Shown here one piece after another: positions 60,370 to 64,000 of a stretch of DNA of 64,000 nucleotides. The stretch's first letter is position 1, and every line of letters starts with the position of its first letter. The stretch spans positions 1 through 64,000 of the forward strand of contig JAEWHP010000033.1 in the NCBI GenBank assembly GCA_023387735.1, read 5' to 3'. The translations under genes and the position numbers were made by a program. The stretch comes from Pseudomonadota bacterium. GTDB lineage: Bacteria; Pseudomonadota; Alphaproteobacteria; Rhizobiales; Xanthobacteraceae. The notes beneath the pieces were generated by a model. That model made no database searches. It worked only from the letters and a program-made list of their open reading frames with translations, and was not told the origin of the DNA.

Positions 60370-62829
60370 TCAGCATCTCGCGCCGGGCGGGCATCCACCC
60401 CTGCCTGGCGGAGCAGGCGGCGCTGCCGGACGCGGTGGCGGAGGCGCCGCCATCCGCGGTGCGGCCGGTGGCGGAGCAGCCATCCTCGGCGGTGGCGGCG
60501 GCGGTGCTGCCATCCGTGGTGGTGGCGGCGGGGGAGCGGCCATCCGAGGGGGTGGCGGTGGTGGCGCCGCCATTCGCGGCGGCGGGGCGGCCATCCGCGG
60601 CGGCGGAGCCGCTACCCGCGGTGCAGGTGGCGGCGGCGCGACGCGGGCAGCCGGGGGCGGCGGCCGTGCCACGACCGCGGCAGGCGGCGGCGCTCGCCGT
60701 ATTTCAGGCTGAGGCTGCGGTCTCGGGGCGATGGCCGCGGCGGGTCTTGACGGCGCGGCGGCGCTGGGCGGCGGCGCTACGCTCCCCGGTCTTCTCGCAA
60801 CGTCCGGTACGGCGGCCGGCGCAGCCTGCGTACCCGGTGCAGGCCGAGTGAGACCCGGTCTCGACGGTGCGACCGGCGCGGCAGGGGCGGTCGCTCCTAC
60901 TGCGGGCCTGGCGCCGGGAGGCGCACCGGGCGCGGGCGGGGCCACCGCTGCCGGCGGCGTGGCACCCGGCACAGGCCTCGCACCCGGATCGACTGCACCC
61001 GGCGGCGATACGGCCGCACTTGGTGGCGCGGGCGGTGCCCCCTTGGTGCCTGGAATCGGCAGCGCATTGGGCCTCGGCGAGGCCTGGTTCGGCGTCAGCA
61101 CGCCCGGCGCAGTTGCCGGCTGCGCCCCGTTTGGCGTCCTGCCCGGTCCGCCCGGCGCATTTGGCGCGCCCGGCAAACTCGTCCTCACCGCAGGATTGAT
61201 CGACGCACTCGGTGGCACCGGTGCTCTGCCCTGCTGGATCAGTGTGGCCCGCTGCGCGACGGCAGGCGGCAGCACCGGCGTGGCGCCGCCCCGCCCCGGC
61301 GCAACCACGGCCGGAGCCGGAACGGCGCCATTGGGCCGGCCGCCATCTCTCACACCCGGCACGGGGCCGGGAGCGCCTGGCGGAGGCGGCCGGTTGATGA
61401 CGTTGTTGATGACGGCCCTGTTGTGGATGTTGGCGAAGATGATGTTGTTGGGCGGCGGCGCCACATACACCGGCGCCCGCACATAGATCGGGATCGGCAC
61501 GAAGATCGGCTGCGGCAGGATGAACAGCGCGACCGGCGGCGGCGGCGGCGGCAGCACGATGAAATCATCCGGCGGCGGCGGCAGGTAGAACACCGGCGGC
61601 GGAGGCGGCGGCACGAAGTCGAATTCGGGATCGCTGAACGCCAGCACGGGTCGATCGATATAGAGGAACTCATCCGGCAGCGGCGGCGGCACGTCGTAAT
61701 CGATGACATCGAATGCCGGCGGCGGCTCGAGCGGCGCGGTGAGAATGGCAAGACGACGGCGCGCGTCGGCGGCATGCGGCCCGCGTGGATAGCGTTGCAG
61801 ATACGACCAATAGGCGTTGGGGGTGTCGGTTCTGTACGTGCGGCGCCAGGTGATCGCCTCGCGCCGCGCGGCGACGATCGCCCTCACCCGCTTCGCCAGC
61901 GGATCGCTGCCATACGCGCCGAGGAAATCCTCGTACCCCTGCAGCGTGTCGCGCTCGAGCGCCGCGGTGTAGGCCTCCTGCACGCCGAGTTCGCGGATCG
62001 GCTTGTCGCGGATGGCGGCGACCTGATCCGCCGGCGCAGGAGCTGGCGCGTCCGGCGCGCGCTCGAAGAACATGAAGGGCGTGTCGACCTTCTGGCTGTC
62101 CCACGGCACCTGCGCGCCCTTGCTGGCTTCATTGACCCGCAGGCGCACGCGATTGAAAACCTCGGGCAGCGGCAATCCGCCGGTCCGGATCATCTCGGCC
62201 AGCGACTGGGCGTAGATGCCGTACGATCCCTGCTCGGGCGGCGCCACCGTTCCGGGAGCCGCGTTGAATGCGATCAGCATCCGCGGCTCGGCTTCCACCA
62301 GCGCGAGCCCGCTTGCTATCTGTCCGGTGACGAAAGGTTGCTGCCGCGCCGCGTCCAGCACGACGATGCCTGCCTTCAGCGGCAGCGAGGCCAGTTGCCG
62401 GACGTAGTCGCCGACCCGCAACGCCTCGATCGGGACGTCAGTGTCGCGGTTGATCGCGGAATCCACCGGCACGAAATAATTGTCACCGGCCAATTGCAGC
62501 CCGTAACCTGCGAGATAGACCATCGCGACGGTGTCCGGCCCCGAGGCTTCGGCCTTGTTGATGAAGTCGCGGAAACTCTTGCGCAGCGTGTCGCCGTCGA
62601 GATCGCGGGCGCCGATGACGTCGAATCCTGCCGCCTGCAGCGTCTGCGCGATCAGGCCAGCATCGTTGGCCGCTGTGGCCAGCGGCGATTTCGCGTAAGC
62701 CGCGTTGCCGACCACCAGGGCAATGCGCTTTTCGGGCTGCTGCGCGGCGGCCGCGCTCAAATACCCCGCCAGTCCCGAGATCGTGACCAGGCACATCGAG
62801 AAAACAAACAGACTTCTGGCAAATCGCAT
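60370..62829 (-). CDS. Secreted caspase-like protein with dead catalytic site and long proline-rich tail
   Basis: An 819-aa protein. A signal peptide (MRFARSLFVFSMCLVTISGLAGYLSAAAAQ) is followed by a peptidase C14 (metacaspase-type) domain, about residues 33-250: KRIALVVGNAAYAKSPL, NDAGLIAQTLQAAGFDV. The usual catalytic His in YAGHG is Y109 (YLAGYGLQLAGDNYFVPVD) and the usual Cys in DACR is A161 (LDAARQQPF). A middle region has repeats of the type YEDFLGAYGSDPLAKRV and YWSYLQRYPRGPHAADARRRL. Residues about 400-819 are Pro/Ala/Gly rich, ending in tandem RMAAPPPPPP units. ATG 62829 follows AGGGTG. It is co-directional with rpsB. Confidence 0.85.
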   Translation of the reverse strand: MRFARSLFVFSMCLVTISGLAGYLSAAAAQQPEKRIALVVGNAAYAKSPLATAANDAGLIAQTLQAAGFDVIGARDLDGDTLRKSFRDFINKAEASGPDTVAMVYLAGYGLQLAGDNYFVPVDSAINRDTDVPIEALRVGDYVRQLASLPLKAGIVVLDAARQQPFVTGQIASGLALVEAEPRMLIAFNAAPGTVAPPEQGSYGIYAQSLAEMIRTGGLPLPEVFNRVRLRVNEASKGAQVPWDSQKVDTPFMFFERAPDAPAPAPADQVAAIRDKPIRELGVQEAYTAALERDTLQGYEDFLGAYGSDPLAKRVRAIVAARREAITWRRTYRTDTPNAYWSYLQRYPRGPHAADARRRLAILTAPLEPPPAFDVIDYDVPPPLPDEFLYIDRPVLAFSDPEFDFVPPPPPPVFYLPPPPDDFIVLPPPPPPVALFILPQPIFVPIPIYVRAPVYVAPPPNNIIFANIHNRAVINNVINRPPPPGAPGPVPGVRDGGRPNGAVPAPAVVAPGRGGATPVLPPAVAQRATLIQQGRAPVPPSASINPAVRTSLPGAPNAPGGPGRTPNGAQPATAPGVLTPNQASPRPNALPIPGTKGAPPAPPSAAVSPPGAVDPGARPVPGATPPAAVAPPAPGAPPGARPAVGATAPAAPVAPSRPGLTRPAPGTQAAPAAVPDVARRPGSVAPPPSAAAPSRPAAAIAPRPQPQPEIRRAPPPAAVVARPPPPAARVAPPPPAPRVAAPPPRMAAPPPRMAAPPPPPPRMAAPPPPPPRMAAPPPPPPRMAAPPPAAPRMAAPPPPRPAAPPAPPGRGGCPPGARC
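60440..60620. repeat. Coding tandem repeats of RMAAPPP(PPP) in the pseudo-caspase tail
   Basis: About six GC-rich units of 18-30 bases, each ending GCCATCC or a variant on the plus strand, encode RMAAPPP with three to six prolines. The units differ in proline number, as expected of slippage. The region is low in complexity, so length change between strains is likely. Confidence 0.75.
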
Positions 62830-63101
62830 CGATAGCACCCTATTGCCGCCCGAGCGCGGCAGGAAACGCGGCATGGAACGCGCGTTCACCTGAACATCTC
62901 TTGAACAAAATGCGGTACCAGCAAGGCGTCGTGCAAATCAAATCGCACCGGACGTCGCCGCCGCACCGGTTCCGCCGGAATTCGCGTTGTCGCGGCGCGC
63001 CGACAGGCGTATTGTCGGCGGATCGCAATCGCCCGCATCATGAGGCGACGACGAGAATTCCTCCGGGTGTGCCGATTGCCCATCGCAATGGAGGAATCGC
63101 C

Positions 63102-63569
63102 ATGACCGTTTCCCCGACGCTGCAGAAGTTTCTGGATAACACCGTCACGTATGACGTGATTTCCCACGCGCCCACCATGTCGTCGACGCGCACGGCCGAA
63201 GCTTGCCATGTGCCGGGCGACGCGCTCGCCAAGGCAGTCGTGCTTCGCCGCAACGGCGGCTACATGATGGCGATCCTGCCCGCCTCCCACCACCTGAATA
63301 TGTCGGCCCTGAAGATACAACTAGGTCACAGGGTCGATCTGGCGACCGAAGAGGAGGTCGCGACACTGTTCGGCGATTGCGAACGCGGCGCGGTGCCGCC
63401 GGTCGGCGAGTGCTATGGGCTCGATGTCATCGTCGACGACAGCATCGATACGCGACGCGAGATCTACATGGAAGGCGGCGACCATACCACGCTCATTCGC
63501 CTGAACGGCGAGCAGTTCGCGCGATTGACCGCAAATGCCTGGCACGGCCACTTCACCACGCACGATTGA
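63102..63569 (+). CDS. YbaK/EbsC-type aminoacyl-tRNA deacylase
   Basis: A 155-aa editing-domain protein of the YbaK/ProX superfamily, which removes wrong amino acids from tRNA. MTVSPTLQKFLDNTVTYDVISHAPTMSSTRTAEACHVPGDALAKAVVLRRNGGYMMAILPASHHLNM holds the conserved Lys in DALAKAVVL. ERGAVPPVGECYGLDVIVDDSI carries the G-x-x-P-P-V-G string. GGAGG precedes ATG 63102; the frame open to 62901 is non-coding in character. Substrate specificity is not visible. Confidence 0.9.
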   Translation: MTVSPTLQKFLDNTVTYDVISHAPTMSSTRTAEACHVPGDALAKAVVLRRNGGYMMAILPASHHLNMSALKIQLGHRVDLATEEEVATLFGDCERGAVPPVGECYGLDVIVDDSIDTRREIYMEGGDHTTLIRLNGEQFARLTANAWHGHFTTHD

Positions 63570-63602
63570 GGCGCGGCTGGCCACCTCAATCAACGAGCGA
63601 TC

Positions 63603-63630
63603 CTGATCGCGGTCGAACCGCCGCGATCAG
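63603..63630. terminator. Hairpin between convergent genes
   Basis: Ten-base arms CTGATCGCGG and CCGCGATCAG with an 8-base loop lie between the YbaK-type gene (plus) and the CBS gene (minus). No T-run is present on either side, so it may be a bidirectional Rho-assisted or structural end. Confidence 0.5.
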
Positions 63631-63667
63631 TCGTTTCGAGGCGCCGCTGTCGCGAGGCGGCCGCGCT

Positions 63668-64000
63668 TCAGTGATGGGCTGAAACGCTCTTCACATAGCC
63701 GGACATCAGCTCGCCCGATGTCGAATGGCTGACGTCGCCCAGGCTGATCATGCCGACCATCCGCTTGTTCTTGTTGATGACAGGCAACCTGCGGACCTTC
63801 AGCGTTTCCATGTGATGAATAGCCTTGGCGAGGTCATCGTCCTCGCGGCAGCAGTGGATGCCGTCGGTCATCACGTCGCGCGCCTTGGCGCGGGTGGCAT
63901 CGAAGCCGTTGCCGGCAAGCCCCTTGCAGACGATGTCGCGATCGGTGACCATTCCGATGAGCCGATCGTCCTCGCCGATCGGAATGCAGCCGATATCATG
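63668..64000 (-). CDS. CBS-domain protein, 5' part outside the window
   Basis: The open frame continues past 64000, so the N-terminus is missing. About 110 residues are seen: HDIGCIPIGEDDRLIGMVTDRDIV, then ARDVMTDGIHCCREDDDLAKAIHHMETLKVRRLPVINKNKRMVGMISLGDVSH. This is the end of the first CBS motif and a complete second one, each with the DRD or GDV-type end. Such stand-alone CBS pairs bind adenosine nucleotides and often sense energy state. The target is unknown. Confidence 0.88.
   Translation of the reverse strand, partial: HDIGCIPIGEDDRLIGMVTDRDIVCKGLAGNGFDATRAKARDVMTDGIHCCREDDDLAKAIHHMETLKVRRLPVINKNKRMVGMISLGDVSHSTSGELMSGYVKSVSAHH

Noticed and set aside
60254..61486. Glycine-rich open frames on the plus strand opposite the pseudo-caspase tail
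   Set aside because: They mirror the Pro/Ala repeat coding on the minus strand, which carries the signal peptide and caspase fold.

Overview
The window reads as a chromosomal segment of a high-GC alphaproteobacterium of the Bradyrhizobium/Rhodopseudomonas group. The signs are: the order rpsB-tsf-pyrH-frr-uppS-cdsA-dxr-rseP-bamA-lpxD-fabZ-(..)-lpxA-lpxI-lpxB next to gltA; LpxI in place of LpxH; an alphaproteobacterial LexA operator (GAAC-N7-GAAC) in front of lexA; an S2 protein with a long C-terminal extension; and, at the left edge, a sequence I recognise as a dispersed Bradyrhizobium-type repeat. No tRNA, rRNA, CRISPR array, prophage or intact insertion sequence was seen.

Layout. 1-8.6 kb: repeat remnant, a small hypothetical protein, a secreted low-complexity protein, a universal stress protein, a CtpA protease, an old-yellow-enzyme reductase, a YihX-like phosphatase and moeA. 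8.6-20.1 kb: an amide-utilisation locus. A long minus-strand operon runs amidase - acetamidase/formamidase - substrate-binding protein - two permeases - two ATPases - SDR - amidase. It diverges from amiC-amiR on the plus strand. The operon leader carries a good promoter and an intrinsic-terminator-like hairpin, as expected for AmiR (ANTAR) antitermination. The first permease gene has an internal deletion with frameshift and amiR has a frameshift, so the locus looks partly decayed. 20.1-30.4 kb: a formate-dehydrogenase-like molybdoenzyme and a CoA/aromatic-type catabolic cluster (nitronate monooxygenase-like protein, two catalytically atypical SDRs, acyl-CoA synthetase, GST, CaiB-type CoA transferase, HCCA isomerase) with an HxlR regulator. 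Two of its promoters carry the same dyad exactly between the -35 and -10 boxes. 30.7-42 kb: lexA, comEC, small envelope proteins, glnS, gltX and gltA. 42-60.1 kb: the lipid A / outer-membrane / translation supercluster on the minus strand. 60.4-64 kb: a proline-rich pseudo-caspase, a YbaK-type deacylase and the end of a CBS-domain protein.

The most unusual region is 44.9-48.1 kb. A plus-strand island splits fabZ from lpxA and holds a gene with two LuxR-type HTH domains (frameshifted), two close paralogues of a protein I do not recognise (217 aa and about 218 aa), and a cysteine-containing unknown protein between them. Three of its four genes carry single-base frameshifts, while the surrounding conserved genes are all open.

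All functional statements rest on reading motifs by eye. No database search or computation was run.
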